64,000 bases of DNA from contig JBAJFE010000026.1 in assembly GCA_037903355.1 (NCBI GenBank), positions 1,798,001 to 1,862,000 on the forward strand, written 5' to 3'. Source of the stretch: Trichuris trichiura (taxonomy: Eukaryota > Nematoda > Enoplea > Trichinellida > Trichuridae). The translations under genes and the position numbers were made by a program. Shown here piece by piece: positions 38,459 through 51,413 of the stretch (positions within the stretch are counted from its first letter, which is position 1; each line of letters begins with the position of its first letter). The notes beneath the pieces are model-generated. The model was not told where the DNA came from. It worked only from the letters and a program-made list of their open reading frames with translations, and ran no database searches.

Positions 38459-39978
38459 AGAGGGCATCCACTAAATTAAAGCTATTTGAAATGGACGGTT
38501 TCGTATGTGAAACTTTTCTCATTTAGTGTTTAATGAAATCACTTCATAGCTGTGAAATTATCCTTTTTGATAAAGAGAACCTAGTAATATGAGCATAACT
38601 CTGCTGACGATCAATCTGTCTTAATTTCTAAATAGTTTATATTCAGAAAGATTGTAACCAACTGGATATGTCAGTATGAGTATGTACCACATTTTAATGT
38701 GAAGTTGGCGTTTGGCACTGTTGAGTTCTTCAATCCGTAACCATTAGTTCGCTTGTTCCATTTCGCGAGCCCCCGTTTACTCGGTTTTGTGTTGATAACT
38801 TAAATTTTATTTCGCTTTATTCTGTTGTCTGTTAATTAGTTTCTCTCTTTTTAAAACTGACCTATTTAAGCTTCTCTAAACGTCATCCTTTAACTTCAAC
38901 GCGAATGCTACTTTTTTCTGTCTTTTAATCAGAGCTGACAACGGAAACAGGTGTTTTCCTGAAGCTCTGCAAATTTCAATAAACGTTTGCAATTCCTTAC
39001 TGATCACTCTTCCGTAGGCAATTAATAAAATTTATGGAAGAAATCACAAATTTACATATCCCTGCAAAACTGTTTTCTTCAGCTTGAACAAACGATACGT
39101 CATTCTTACGGTACGAATGCATTCCCGTAGTCGGAAGTAAAAAACAGAGCCGACAAAAACTTGTTGAATTTGAAATTAGGGTCGAACCGATCATCATCTA
39201 GACGACTTTTGGCGTTATCATCCCACAGGTTTTCGAAGACTGCGTTGGGAGCTTAATTTTACTTTTGCGAAGCGTCGTAACTTCAACTGAATTTCTTCGC
39301 ATAACTTTTGTCTTAAGTGACCACGAGGAGACCGGTTTCTGAGAATTTATCAAAACGGAAAGTATCGGTACATGGCATGTTTCCAAAGAAATTTTGACAG
39401 AGTACAATGTCTACTTGCTGCAAAACTGAAGAAAACAAGTGATCAGCAGACCGCAGCTAATCAAAAGGACGTTCACCGACCTTGAGGCCATTCAAGTAAT
39501 GCTTCAAACTAAAAGTTGTTTTGCTATCCTTATATGGGAGCGGCTTTCACGGCATTCTAGTTTGCCGTGAAACGCAGAACCAACTGCTTCACTTTGCTTC
39601 AAGGCAAAATTAGTGAAAAACTTTTGAAAATAAGAAACTTGCGATAATTTTTTCCAGAAAACGTTTCATGATTCGACGACAGCTTGTTCTGTAGTACGGG
39701 AACAATGGTCGAAAAAGTTATCACACCCTACCATCATACTCATCCTGCACTCATTGATTGCCTCATTTTACAATGAAGTAGGTTAGTTTTTGTCTTATTA
39801 CTTTTGATTACGTATTTCGTTAGTCCGACAGCAAAGCTCTGGCAATTTACAGAATTAGATTAATCAGTAGAAAACATAGGTATTGTAAAGCAGCAAGGCT
39901 GCAACAAAGTAGAATAGAGAAGGACTGAAATCTGGAACCATTCGATGCGTTCAGAATTTTTAATAGCTTAAAATTTAA

Positions 39979-39994
39979 CCCCCCCCCCCCCCCC
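39979..39994. repeat. C16 homopolymer between AAATTT copies
   Basis: Sixteen cytosines in a row, flanked by AAATTTAA on the left and AAATTT on the right. Homopolymers of this size are error-prone in assembly. Confidence 0.85.
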
Positions 39995-41019
39995 AAATTT
40001 GGGCTTACTCCAAGCTTTGACTAACTCAGCATCCCGAAGTATTCCCAGAGTTCGACCTTTTCAGTATTTAGACTGTTCCAAATTCTGGACTGTTTAGTAT
40101 GCCACTGTTTTAAAGTCTGGATCGCCATTTCAAAACGTTCTGCACTTCAACTTTTTGATAATTCCTCTGGTTTACAATCTCGATCTTCATAGGTTTACTA
40201 GTCCTACAATTTTCATGTTTCGATTGTTTCTTCTGACGGAATTTGTCCCGTTACGTCCTACAATTTTAACCAAAAGCCATTTAAAACTAGGTCTTTTTGA
40301 AATTGCGCAAAGATCATTCGAAAGAATATTCTCAACTATTTTCGCTAGAATCTCTTCCAAAATTTAAAAATACTGGTTCTTTGCCGCACTCAGTCGCATC
40401 CCTCAGCTTTATTTATGCCATCAATGTGAGAGAAAATCCAAAGATGGTAATGCTTTAAAATTTGCCTTACTCAGCGAGCCAACAAAAGAAAAAACCCGCG
40501 TAAGTGCACTCACACCCTTGTTCGAAATATGTCAAAGGTACGCTCATCCAATCCATATTGCCAAACATATGCAAAATAACAAGTAAAAATTGAAAACTTA
40601 ACCCAAAAAAGAAGACAAACAGAACTTACAGAATAACTCATATTTATTGCCTTCGGCACTAAATCGGTATACCTAATTAAAGTGGCAGAAAGTTAGCACC
40701 AAAAGCTCCATTAGTCTTCCGTCTTTGAATTAACAAAACGCTACACTCTTCGCTGCTTTGTTGCTACGTTTTGTTTACAGCGATAGCGTTACATTTACAC
40801 CTTTATAGAGAAACAACTTTCCAATAATTAAGACACTTCTTAGAAGTTTTAGGAAGTATAATTCCCATGTAATTGCATAGAGCTCAATGAGCTGACGGAT
40901 CTTGTCTCTTATATTCTTCTCGTACTTGCCGAAACACTTTGTTTAGAAACACGCTAAAAACTATTCTACCGATGAAACAAGCGGACATGACAGGCTATTG
41001 TGTTAAAAGATTTTCACTT

Positions 41020-42110
41020 TTAGTACTGTAATGGCTATTTAGACGTTTCTTTTAATTTTATCAACACAGAAATAGGTTCAGAGATTATCAATTGGCAGCG
41101 AGCCAAATGTAGATAAATTTCACTGATAAAACGCAACCTCGCTCGCAAGTCCACATTTTGCCTCGAGGAATAGCCGTTAAACGCGCAGTCAGTAACATCA
41201 TTCTGCGAGGTTAAGCAAACATTATCTACCACTGATAAACCTTATCTTCATTTGACCCGTTTTCGTGCTACCACATCAGCGCTGTACAGTGAAGCCGTTG
41301 CATTAGTGCTGAACAGTCGAATAAGGCAAGTATCAATGACTGCATTGGAGCACCATCGACCGTAGTGGCAATTTCGACGCTCCAGAAGATAAAGTAAGTA
41401 AAAAACTTCTTTTAATATCTTTCTAAATCAGTTGTGATGATCGCATATTCAATTTATGCGTTGAATATTCAATGACTACGCGAAAGAGTTCCATACGAAT
41501 TTGTTTCGGTTAACTAAGTGGGTGTGTATCGTAACTCGCAAACGCAAATCATCAATCCGCGACACCTTTTTATTATATCTTCGCGTACGGGCATCACAAA
41601 AACATTTTCCCACCTTCATATAAAATAATGACTCGTGAATCCGTTTCATTGACAATCTCCTTCGTAAAAAAGCTCGGTGCAAACAAAGCGACGTATCCAT
41701 TATTTCCCATTTTGACGGGACTATTGAATATTTGATGAGAGAATGTTATGGAGTGTCACAGGTTAGCTTATTACCAATACAGCAGTGTATTGGGCAGATG
41801 CTGCAATATCTTATGGAAGTCAGTGTGAGCGATTGATAATGTGAACATACGCAAACCGGTCGCCCATTTACTCCACTCACTGTAACAGACACCCAGCGGT
41901 CCCAACGATGTTCTATTCGACAGGTTCTACGATCCCGAAAATAAAGTAAGTACAATTTTTTTTCATTCCGTTTCTGTGCGAGTATGGCAGTAACTTTCAC
42001 GCATTCTCATACAAGCAAGGTAATAGTTTCTGTTGAACCCTTAGGCACAGCTTATGTACATTCCAACACATTGAAACTGCAGAAAGCTCAGTTTCGCAAT
42101 TTGTAATTCT
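41020..42110. repeat. Left arm of a ~1.1-kb inverted repeat
   Basis: Matches 52190-53275 in reverse complement, with paired coordinates summing to about 94,300 throughout (for example 41035 with 53261, 41700 with 52600, 42060 with 52240). Conserved peptides in both arms include SDVSIIS, FDGT and EYLMRECYGVSQ. Within the arm, units about 550 bp apart end in FDAPEDK or FYDPENK directly before GTAAGT donors at 41394 and 41946. Confidence 0.75.
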
Positions 42111-44249
42111 CTTCTGAGTTTTAGGCAGAGATATGTGAAGAAGATGAAAGCATATTTACCATCACCTATATAAATCGTGATCGCCTCAATTTTTTTCATC
42201 AAAAGGCTGTTCTTGTACCACGTACAGTGAAAAATATGGTAAGTAAACTGTTCTCATTCTGCAGTAAAAGGTTTTTTAGCTTTTTAGCGCAGTAAATGAA
42301 TAAACAACGGTACAAGAAGTCAAGTCGATCACTTTGCTCTTGGCTGAATAGATTTATAGTGGAAGTTCCATACATACGCATAGTTGTTGCTCCGTCGCCG
42401 TCAGGGTAGGTCGATTGGGAGCTCGATCTGACGTCCGACTGACCATGAGGGCCCAAGGCTCGACGGTTCAGGATAGAGCCGACAGCTACGGACCCGGGCG
42501 AAGCTGGTCGGATAGAAGAGCTTGTGACCAGGGAGAGCGGTCCGACGGCGGACACATTTCACGCTGAAGACGAGTCAAAGTAGCACCCGCCAAGAACATT
42601 TGTGGCAACAATAAACGTTATATGAAAAAGCGGGTTAAAAACCGTGAAAGCTTTTTCAAAAAGAAAATTAAAGACCTGTTACGAAGAAGAGAAAAAAGAA
42701 AAAGTTCCATACATTCACTAAGTATTAAACGAGCACAGAATTCAGCTCATTCATCCATGTAAGGGGCTAAAATCAACAAACTTTGGCATTCTCGACCGCC
42801 CCGAAGGTTTAGTAAGTGCACGACGTTTTCTTCATTATGTTTTTTAAATCATTCTTGAGAAAGGGCGCGTAACTACAGTTAGCACGATCGGTTTCAACAG
42901 TATAATCAGTTTCAAGCGAAGTAATAAACTGAAACTCCAATGGTGTCTTTGACATACTGACAGTGGTTTCGCAATAAATGCAGTTTCCTCTGCAGAAAGA
43001 ACTACAATCTCGTATCTCTTTTCTGTGTGGCCATTCCTAAGGTATAAATTTAGAACTTTCTGCCAACCCGCTAGCGCCGTAGGAGTCAACCTTACTTAGC
43101 CTTTCTGAGAATTGTTCAATCAGTGGGCCACCTTTGTGGCGGGCTGAAATAGCAGAGCGGTCCTGAGTTGCTCTACTGTCTTTTGCAAGTTGAATTTCCA
43201 GTAGAAGACATGTTGTGTGAAGAAAGTCTTAGCGAACTATTAAGCAGTCTGGAGCAACACAACAAATAAAAGTCTACATGAACAGAATGAAAAAAATGCA
43301 TTGTCATCTTCATCGTTGTATGAACATGAGCAATCTAAATGAGCTTTCAAACGAGTCTATTCAGTTTCTGGGCCAATGAATATCAGTAAATAGGAATCCA
43401 CTGTGTTTTTCACAGTCACAGCAACGACAACCCTTCTCGTTATCTCCTCTTCTGAGCATAGGCGTTCCGTTCTGGCTACAAATAATCAAAATATACTTTC
43501 CTTTCGCACTCTGTTACTCTCCCGCTCGGGAACCACGAAACATAAGTAGCTCACGGTCACCCCAAGCAATGGAATCCAGGTCAACGTAGCTTAATCCGTA
43601 CATTTCAGGAACAACCACTTTTCTAAAATCACCAATTTTTGCCGACCACGTGCAAAGTTGAACATCGCTCCAAAGGAGGGCATTAGCTTCGATCGATGGC
43701 GAAGTAAACCCCAAATACTCAATTGTTCTTCTGGCATTAGGTGCAACTGCACTCTAACTTTTCGCGATCAACTCACTTTCACTTTTCTGAACCTGTGTCA
43801 TGGCCGATGCAAACGTGGCAGTGTTTTCAGGTACCACTGAACCCACTGTCATGATTCTTAAGCACGATGATCGTTTCTCAGAAATTTCTCAGCACGTTTG
43901 ATTTGCCGGTTTTTCTTTTGTTCCACGTTGCTCAGGTGGTCAGTTAGCTCTACCTCTACTTCGATTGCAGCTTACTTATGCTTAATGTTGCGCAACTAAT
44001 TCCATCCAGGGCAAGGATAGATTCATTCGAAAATGAATCACCAAATACACGTCCATTCCTTTCCACCTGTTAGTTTCTCTCCAAGAACTTTACTTACCGC
44101 TGACAAATTATCTTGAATAAAACGTCAGTAAATTCGTCCACGTAAAAGCAAAACCGACATGAACATTTAAGAGTCCTCTGTTCCTGAAGATAAGTTCGTT
44201 TTTGAAGTCGCCTAATGATAGGTTGTTCCCGGTCCTGTGGTCACGAATT

Positions 44250-44480
44250 GATTTGTTAGAGTATTAAAAGTTTGTCCCGTTGAAAAATATAAAAACTTTA
44301 AATGGAAGGCCGTAGCTATCGGGCCGCGCGTGACCTGTCCTCAGCGGTACTAAAAATTTTGGTACCGCTGCGCGCGGCCTTCCATTAAAAGTTTTTGTAT
44401 TTTTCAAAGGGACAAACTCCTTACGAACAAACAATTCAAACATGAAAACCCATGGTCCCGTACTAAAAAGTTTCAAAAGT
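44250..44480. mobile_element. Hairpin element with GGTCCCGTAC tail
   Basis: Arms AGTTTGTCCCGTTGAAAAAT and ATTTTTCAAAGGGACAAACT pair, as do AAATGGAAGGCCG and CGGCCTTCCATT near the loop. The right-hand tail carries CCATGGTCCCGTACTAA. Possible flanking repeats AGTATTAAAA and AGTGTTAAAA differ at one base. Non-coding. Confidence 0.6.
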
Positions 44481-45250
44481 GTTAAAATTAGTTAATTTTC
44501 CAAAGTGTTAAAAACGTTTAACAAATAGTGATGGCAAATTTAGATGCTAACCTCTGTAGTGTAGTGCTTCTCAAGAGAACACTGCTACCACCATAAGATG
44601 GCCGAAAAACTTTAGGGGATAGTGCAGGTGAGCGGTGAAATCAGGGAACGTGGGAGTCCAAACAAAGTAAGGAAGGAACTACAGATGGGAAAGTGGCTAG
44701 CCGTAACTCTCTCAAGGGGGGATTGGGTAGGAGATGGCGGGGTTAATCTTGAGAATCATTAGTCTACAGCAATGATGAAACAAGAGCACTTTAAACTAAT
44801 ATTAGCAATAATAGTATATGGATTTTAGCTTGCACAGTTAACAAAAGTTTAGCTTGGAACGGTGCGCCGAAATGTCAAATGAGCCTCTATCTTACAGAAG
44901 TTTAATTTTTTCATTGTTCTTACTGTTGTACCTTGTTTCAATTCGTAACTAACCGAATGGACATAGCATATATTTACCAAACGTAGAATGAAAGACATGA
45001 ACTTTTGAAGCAAAATTTAATAGAGACTCAGAGGTTCTTTTCCCTTTAGTAATATCTGTAGTGCTTTTCCGCTGACGTTTTCGACTACCATTCAGATAAC
45101 TGAAGAGAACAACTTCTATAGTGCAGACATCATTATGGCATACTTCTTCTTCTCAAATGTCACTATCACTGAACGTCTTCATTTAGCTCTCCGCTTTGAG
45201 ATTAACACATAGATTGCATTGAAAACATGATTTCTTTTAACGGGTGTTTG

Positions 45251-46116
45251 AATTAACATTATGGTACGGACAGACTACCCGTTCAAAGTTTTTATTAATT
45301 TTGCCAAGCTTTCGGAAAACTCCGGTTCCCGTCTTCAGCGCATGAAAGTGACTGAGAGAGTTCTGACATGGCATTATGTAGGACAAGTGCTTTAAACCGC
45401 GGAGAACTTTGGTCGTTTTAAATGAGTAACAAAATTAAAGTGAGGGTGGGGGTAGGGGAGGCGAAATGGTGGAAGGGGAAGGGAAGAAAGATAAAGAAGA
45501 AAAGAAAGGAAAAGAAAAGGAAAGTGGGGAACAAGGGCAATTGGGAGCTGGGAAAATTTGCCAAGACACCGTCGAGCACCATTATTAGCCCTGTGCAGGC
45601 GATTCATGTAAGCAGCAGCAGTTTGTGGCCCTGATGATGTAGGTACAGGAGTCACTTACTGCAATGCCACGGTCCCTGCTGATGTTGGAGTTGAATTTTA
45701 TATAAAGTGCTTCTTTTATCTTCCTAATTATAAACTGCCCTTCTTTACACGGCATCTTCGCAGGCAGTTGACCTGTGCACCGCGCTGCGTGCTGTGCTAC
45801 CGCTGAAGTCTGGATGGCCTGCTCCATAGCATTTCGCGGATCTAGCGTGGGCTGTCGTCCACGTGATATATTGGACTATTCTCTGTTCAGTCGATTAACT
45901 GCATTCCTGTACTTTTTTAAGGGCCTGATGTACTCCTGGAACCTATGTGCCAACGTGCTTAAAAACTTCCCAAGACCCATGCGTTATAAAGCACTTCATT
46001 GGCCTAGTGCTATGCCAGGATTCGCTCTGCCATTGTCACGCGCTGAAGACGAGAACTGGCGTTTCCTAAAAGCTTCGCCAAATAAATATTTAACGGGTAG
46101 TTTGTCCGTACCATAA
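45251..46116. mobile_element. Inverted-repeat-ended element, copy 1
   Basis: The left end, TATGGTACGGACAGACTACC, pairs with the right end GGTAGTTTGTCCGTACCATA. Next inside on the left lie AAGCTTTCGG and CCCGTCTTCAGCGC, and on the right GCGCTGAAGACGAG and AAAAGCTTCGCC. The interior (about 45585-46090) is almost identical to copy 2 at 50.95-51.38 kb, including a long open frame beginning MHRAACCATAEVWMACS. That frame matches no transposase I know. Copy 1 has extra sequence, including a polypurine tract, near its left end. Confidence 0.65.
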
Positions 46117-46901
46117 CGTTAACACGTAAATATCGAAAGTTTAACGGAGGTATCCTCTTCAGTTTCATAAGTTTATACTAACAGTAAACTTAAAAAGGAA
46201 TTCATTGTATGTGTGCTGCGCAAGGCATATCACAATTTTTGTTTTCAAAACTCGTTTTTGGTTGCGGTCATTTTCTCTTATCTTCTTTCACTTTTTTCTG
46301 GTCTAGTTTCACCAAACAACCACATGCAGGCATCGAATAGACAATGAGAAAGCTGGTTAGGAACAACCGTTTTTTCATGTTTGCCTATTGAGTGCACTTT
46401 TCTTTATCGCTATGTTGTCCTTGAGCTATCTTCCCAGTGGCTGTCAAATTTTTCATATCGACTCAAAATCCCTTTAGAACTGGTCCTCATTACTTGCTCT
46501 TTGCTCATTTTTGCTCTTAGTTGTCGTGTTGCTTCTGTAGAGATTTGTATATTCCCATTTCCACCTGCTCAAGTATTTTTTCCATGCACAAGTTTCAATA
46601 ATTTTGCATGTTAGCATTCATGACGATACAATTCTTTTGAGTCGTTCTCACGTACTCCTCAAGAAATGCAGTTACAGTAAGCATTTTCAACAGATTGGCA
46701 GGATTGCAATGTTTTCCAAAAATAAGCAGGTTAATATTAGGTACGATATTCTACATACGCTATTGCTCTTATGTAAGATCTTACTGTAAACGAGTCAAAT
46801 CTTAGCTGTATACAGCAATTGAGTAACTTAAAAACAAAACAGAGTTAAGTAGGAACAATGAAGTCACAATTGGACAAGAAGTAAGTGGAAAAAGGTAAGT
46901 T

Positions 46902-47112
46902 ACAACCGAAGGAAAGGTAAGTACAAACAGGTAAGTCGCAGCAGGAGGAAAGGAAACAGGTAAGTCAGTAGCGGCGAGCAGGTAAGTACAAACAGGTAAG
47001 TCGCAGCAGGAGGAGAGGAAACAGGTAAGTCGGAAGCGGTGAGCAGGTAAGTCAGAAGCGGCGAGCAGGTAAGTACGGACACGTGAAAAGGTAGGTGAAA
47101 GCAGGTAAGTCA
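46902..47112 (+). repeat. Array of CAGGTAAGT-type motifs
   Basis: About ten copies of AGGTAAGT, most as the perfect 5' splice-site consensus CAGGTAAGT, spaced 12-30 bp apart in a loose minisatellite with GCAGCAGGAGGA spacers. Confidence 0.85.
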
Positions 47113-47518
47113 CAAAGCGAGGAGGACAGGCCAGAATAGATCCGGTAAGGAATTATTTTGAATATTATTTTTTGGATTGTTTTTTATTTAAAAAACGCGA
47201 GTTTTTTATTTTTTGTTTACATAGTGGTTTTTTAAATTTTTGCCCCTATGACGTCACTTTTTAAAAACTGCAGATAACCCCTATCGTCGCTATAACAATG
47301 GAAAAGACAATAGAATAGTGCGATAAGCCGATAAGACAAAATAAGGAAGTAATGTTTACTCAATTGTTTTTTTATGAAAATACGACATAAGTGCCTAGTT
47401 TTTTGCTAAAAAACAACTTTTGTTTTTTAAAAATATTTTTTCTTTTTAACAATACGTCAAAGAGATAAATTTGTTTTTTAGAAAAAGCGCCCTGTTTGTG
47501 GAGGCGTCTTTTTTCGCC

Positions 47519-47752
47519 TGTGACTTACCTGCTTCCACCTACCTTCTGACGCGTCCGACTTACCTGTTTCCTTCCCTCCTGCTGCGACTTACCTGCTGTC
47601 CGTTGCATGCTTACCTGTCCGCCGCTTCCGACTTACCTGTTTCTTTTGCTCCTGCTGCAACCTTTTTACTTACCTGCTGTCTGTTGCATGCTTACCTGTC
47701 CGCCGCTTCCGACTTACCTGTTTCCATACTTCCTGGTGCTACTTACGTGTTC
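47519..47752 (-). repeat. Facing array of ACTTACCTG motifs
   Basis: About nine copies of ACTTACCTG or GCTTACCTG, the reverse complement of the 46.9-47.1 kb motif, with spacers such as CCGCTTCCG and TCCTGCTGC. Together with the other array it forms a large imperfect inverted repeat about 400 bp apart. Confidence 0.85.
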
Positions 47753-49584
47753 CTATCTAGCTCGTCTCTCATTCAGCATTAGCTATCATCAATTACTTTC
47801 TCTCTGCAATTCAGTTAATTTCTAGCTTGCATTTTTGATGTCCGCCCTATCTGGCTGATTTGACAGATTAATAGTAACTTTTAGTAAGACATTTCCAACG
47901 GAATTTCTCTACTTAAAGTTGTAATATATTTCTACCTCAATAATCAACTCAAAATTTTTGCAAGTACTAAAATCCCTTCAGAGACAGTGAATGAAAAAGA
48001 AACAATTCTTACGACCTATGAGAGCTATGATTGCTACTTAATTCACTACATATCACTGAATAAAGTTTCGTGTTTTCTCAGAAAAAAGATGCTTTTCTTT
48101 GTTGGCATTTATAGGTATGACTAAAAGCAGATTGCTCTTTCTTGACCAGTCTGTATATTGCAGTGGCTATGTAGTTATTGATCTCAGACTTCTGAGAACA
48201 ACTTTGTTCGAACCTTATAGTAGCGTTGTGAACGTGGCTTTAGCAGGTGCAATTCGAAGCAGATGACAATGATATGGTACAACTTGTGAAGTCGAACAAT
48301 CCTTTTATGTATTAATATGATGAACAGAGCGAGTGAAGTTGAATTAAACATTTCGATTCTAATTATGCTGTTTTTAGCAGCGTTGCGAGTAAAATCTAAG
48401 CTTAGCAAAAGCAAAATCAGATGAAAGTTCACGATGGCGATATGAGCGTGCTAAGCAAACTTGTTCACGTAGAACAATTGCATCTCACTCAAATGCTGAA
48501 CAACGGCATTAGCTTTCCACATTTAGAAAATGATTTACTTCTGTATGTTAGAAGGAAACTACTTTGTTGTCTACCGAAACCATAATTTTCAAAAGAATGG
48601 CATTCTCACGGGACTTCTCGTGTAGCGAAAGACTTCTTGCAGAGGTTGAAAAAACTTCAAGTAACACTACAAACTGGATGCATAAATCAACAGCTCTACT
48701 ACTTTTTCAGCAAATGTTTTCAAGATCTGATGAATAACTAACTCCTATCCTGTATAGCGAATGAATTTGATGAAATAAGGAAGGATCAAAGTTGGTAAAC
48801 TGAACTTTGCGTAAAAGATTAGCAAGTAGATCAGTTTCGTAACCGGACACAGAAGAGCAAGTCATAGTTTGGACCTACGAAATTCTACACATTCTCGTAG
48901 AGAAAAGCCACACTTTCAGGTAGGTCAAATTACCACTAATACTTGAAAGCAGAACGAAGGGAAACCAACACTGTAACGGTTGACGAAATGACTACAAAGC
49001 CGAATCAGAATTGCTTTCCAAGTTAAAAAAATGATCGACAAGAAAAGCGTATTGTTACATACTCTATTTGATACATTTTCTTGTTCTTTGAAATTTAAGC
49101 AAACAAACAAAACAGTGAAAATGAACAAAAGCAGCAGAAAATGTGATACGCACTGTAGAAAATGTGAAAGTATGACTTCTCAAAATTGTTTCCTTAAAAT
49201 TAATAATATTGATACAAGATAGAACCATTTGTTGAAGTTTAAAATAAACAGATTTTTTACACTTGTTAGCGCCAATAATGGGAAAGACTATCTCTAAAAG
49301 CTCTGTTTCTTTTATAATTCAACAAATGATTTTATCTTGTATTCATACTATGCAATACAGGGAAAGTGCAATAAACCAGTATGTTCAATTATAAGGAAAC
49401 TTTTATGAACATTTAAAAATTTGGGTCATATCACTACGACTCTTCTAATATCTACCTATTATTAGATATATTTATTGCTGTGTGGGTAAAAGTAAGGCAA
49501 AAAGTTCTTAAAAGGAGTGAGTTCTGTACAGACGACTTTACATGCTCATTATAGAATGACGCTGATCCATTCAATGAGAAATGA

Positions 49585-49707
49585 GAAAACAATCCGCTGT
49601 AAAATGTGGTTTCTTGGTACGGGAGCGTATGTTTTCGTAGTGCAAAAGTTTTATTACGGGAATAATTCCGTAATAAAACTTTTGCACTACGAAAACAATC
49701 CGCTGTA
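49585..49707. mobile_element. Hairpin element flanked by 17-bp direct repeats
   Basis: GAAAACAATCCGCTGTA occurs exactly at 49585-49601 and 49691-49707. Between them lie an unpaired tail containing TTCTTGGTACGGGAGCGTAT and a perfect hairpin (GTTTTCGTAGTGCAAAAG with CTTTTGCACTACGAAAAC, GTTTTATTACGG with CCGTAATAAAAC). No coding capacity. Confidence 0.75.
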
Positions 49708-50852
49708 TGGATATCTACCTCATAACAGTCCTGTTTAATCTATGTGAATGCTAATCGAAGGCTTTCAGTGTAGGATGCTTATCAACAGGCACATTCATGC
49801 CTGAATTTATGAAGTTCCAACCTAACAGAGTATTAAACAATGCAGCTTTCAGAGAACAATGTTGTCGGTCCTTAACAGAATGACTTGTGTGTATGTTGAA
49901 TAATAAATAACAGGGAAGTCCTAAAGGCACTGCTACTTGATACTTCTACTGCCAAGAATAAAAACTGTAAATTATTTAATTGAAGATAATCTGTTGGTAG
50001 TACAGAAACTTCTTGGAGAGCAACTAAAAAAATGAATAGAAGTACACAGGAATACTTAGCTATCTCGTGATGCATTTTCGGAATAACCACCTATTTTCAT
50101 CCTGCATGAACTTACGTTTTTCATGAGGAAAAGCGAAGAACGATTAAGGGTAGGGAGAGCTTCAAGACGCTATTGAAAATTTACATGACTGTGAAAGGAG
50201 AAAGTTGTGCAGTAAGAAACAAATCATTAGAAGAAGCTGTACGAGAAATAGCTGAAAAGTGTAAAACGTAAACAAACTAAAACGGAGGATTGTGTAACCT
50301 ATTAAGACAAATGATGAGTTGACTGATAGAATATGACCTCTTGCACAGAGCTGCTGAGCTGCTAAGACTGAGAATGACGTGACTGGATATATTCTGAAGA
50401 AATCATAACTGCAGTTGTGAAGAAAAACGCTAATAACAATTAAGTCGTACTACAGCGACGGAAAAGAACAACGTGGAAAAGAGGAAGCTACAACAGCAGA
50501 CATCGTACTTACGCGTAACATTTTTAACTCTGTCTACAGAGAATGATGGATTATTTCTTAAAAATTTAGCTGGATCACTCATTGGGATATACAATCGTAA
50601 GGGCTGTTACAATCAGCATTTTCACATATGCGTCACATAGTTCAGGTTTGCTTTCCTTGTCAGTCTGATTTCTCAGTATGACATTTTCCCCTCAGCACAA
50701 TTGAAACATTTGAAGTTCTAAAGGACAAAGAAGCAGCCAAACATCATCCTACTCTTTCACCTCGTAGCAAATGAACCTTATTTTTATGAACAGTTCTTAC
50801 ATATTGCACTGAAAACAAAACTCCTTCTAACAGGTGCGTGAAATACCATAAT

Positions 50853-51413
50853 TCTGGTACGGAAAAACCACCCGTTAAATATTTATTTGGCGAAGCTTTC
50901 GGGAAAAGCCGGTAATCGTCTTCAGCGCGTGGAAGAGCGAATCCTGGCATAGCAGATGCCACTGTCCCTGTTGATATTGGAGTTGAATTCCATATAAAGT
51001 GCTTCATTTACCTTCCTAATCACAAATTACCTCTCTTTACACGGTATCCTCACAGGCAGTTGACCTGTGCACCGGGCTGCGTGCTGTGCTACCGCTGAAG
51101 TCTGGATGGCCTGCTCCATAGCATTTCGCGGATCTAGCGTGGGCGAACGTCCACGTGATATATTGGACTATTCTCTGTTCAGTCGATTAACTGCATTCCT
51201 GTACTTCTTTAAGGACCTGATGTGCTCCTGGAACCTATGTGCCAACGTGCTTAAAAACTTCCCAAGACTCATGCGTTATAAAGCACTTCATCAGCCTAGT
51301 GCTATGCCAGAATTTGCTCTGCCATTTTTCACGCGCTGAAGACGAGAACTGGCGTTTCCTAAAAGCTTCGCCAAAGAAATATTTAACAGGTAGTTTTTCC
51401 GTACCACAATTAT
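50853..51413. mobile_element. Inverted-repeat-ended element, copy 2
   Basis: The left end TGGTACGGAAAAACCACCCG is the inverse of the right end GGTAGTTTTTCCGTACCA. TTAAATATTTATTTGGCG on the left pairs with CGCCAAAGAAATATTTAA on the right. Same direction and closely similar interior to the copy at 45.25-46.12 kb, about 5.2 kb away. Non-autonomous as far as can be read. Confidence 0.7.

Noticed and set aside
42199..42555. 118-codon minus-strand ORF in a GC-rich patch
   Set aside because: No family resemblance, no extendable exons, and it lies next to repeat-family sequence (ACGCTGAAGACGAG at about 42561).
43514..43714. Minus-strand ORF ending LLMFRGSRAGE
   Set aside because: Composition looks partly coding, but the apparent start is non-ATG and no convincing upstream exon was found.
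45775..46116. 113-codon ORF starting MHRAACCATAEVW, repeated at 51067-51339
   Set aside because: Both copies lie inside an inverted-repeat-ended non-autonomous element and end in its terminal repeat. The frame resembles no transposase or host protein.
46802..47825. Long ORFs with TYL, LPVS and PAAT repeats on both strands
   Set aside because: They are translations of the CAGGTAAGT and ACTTACCTG arrays. Low-complexity repeats keep several frames open by chance.
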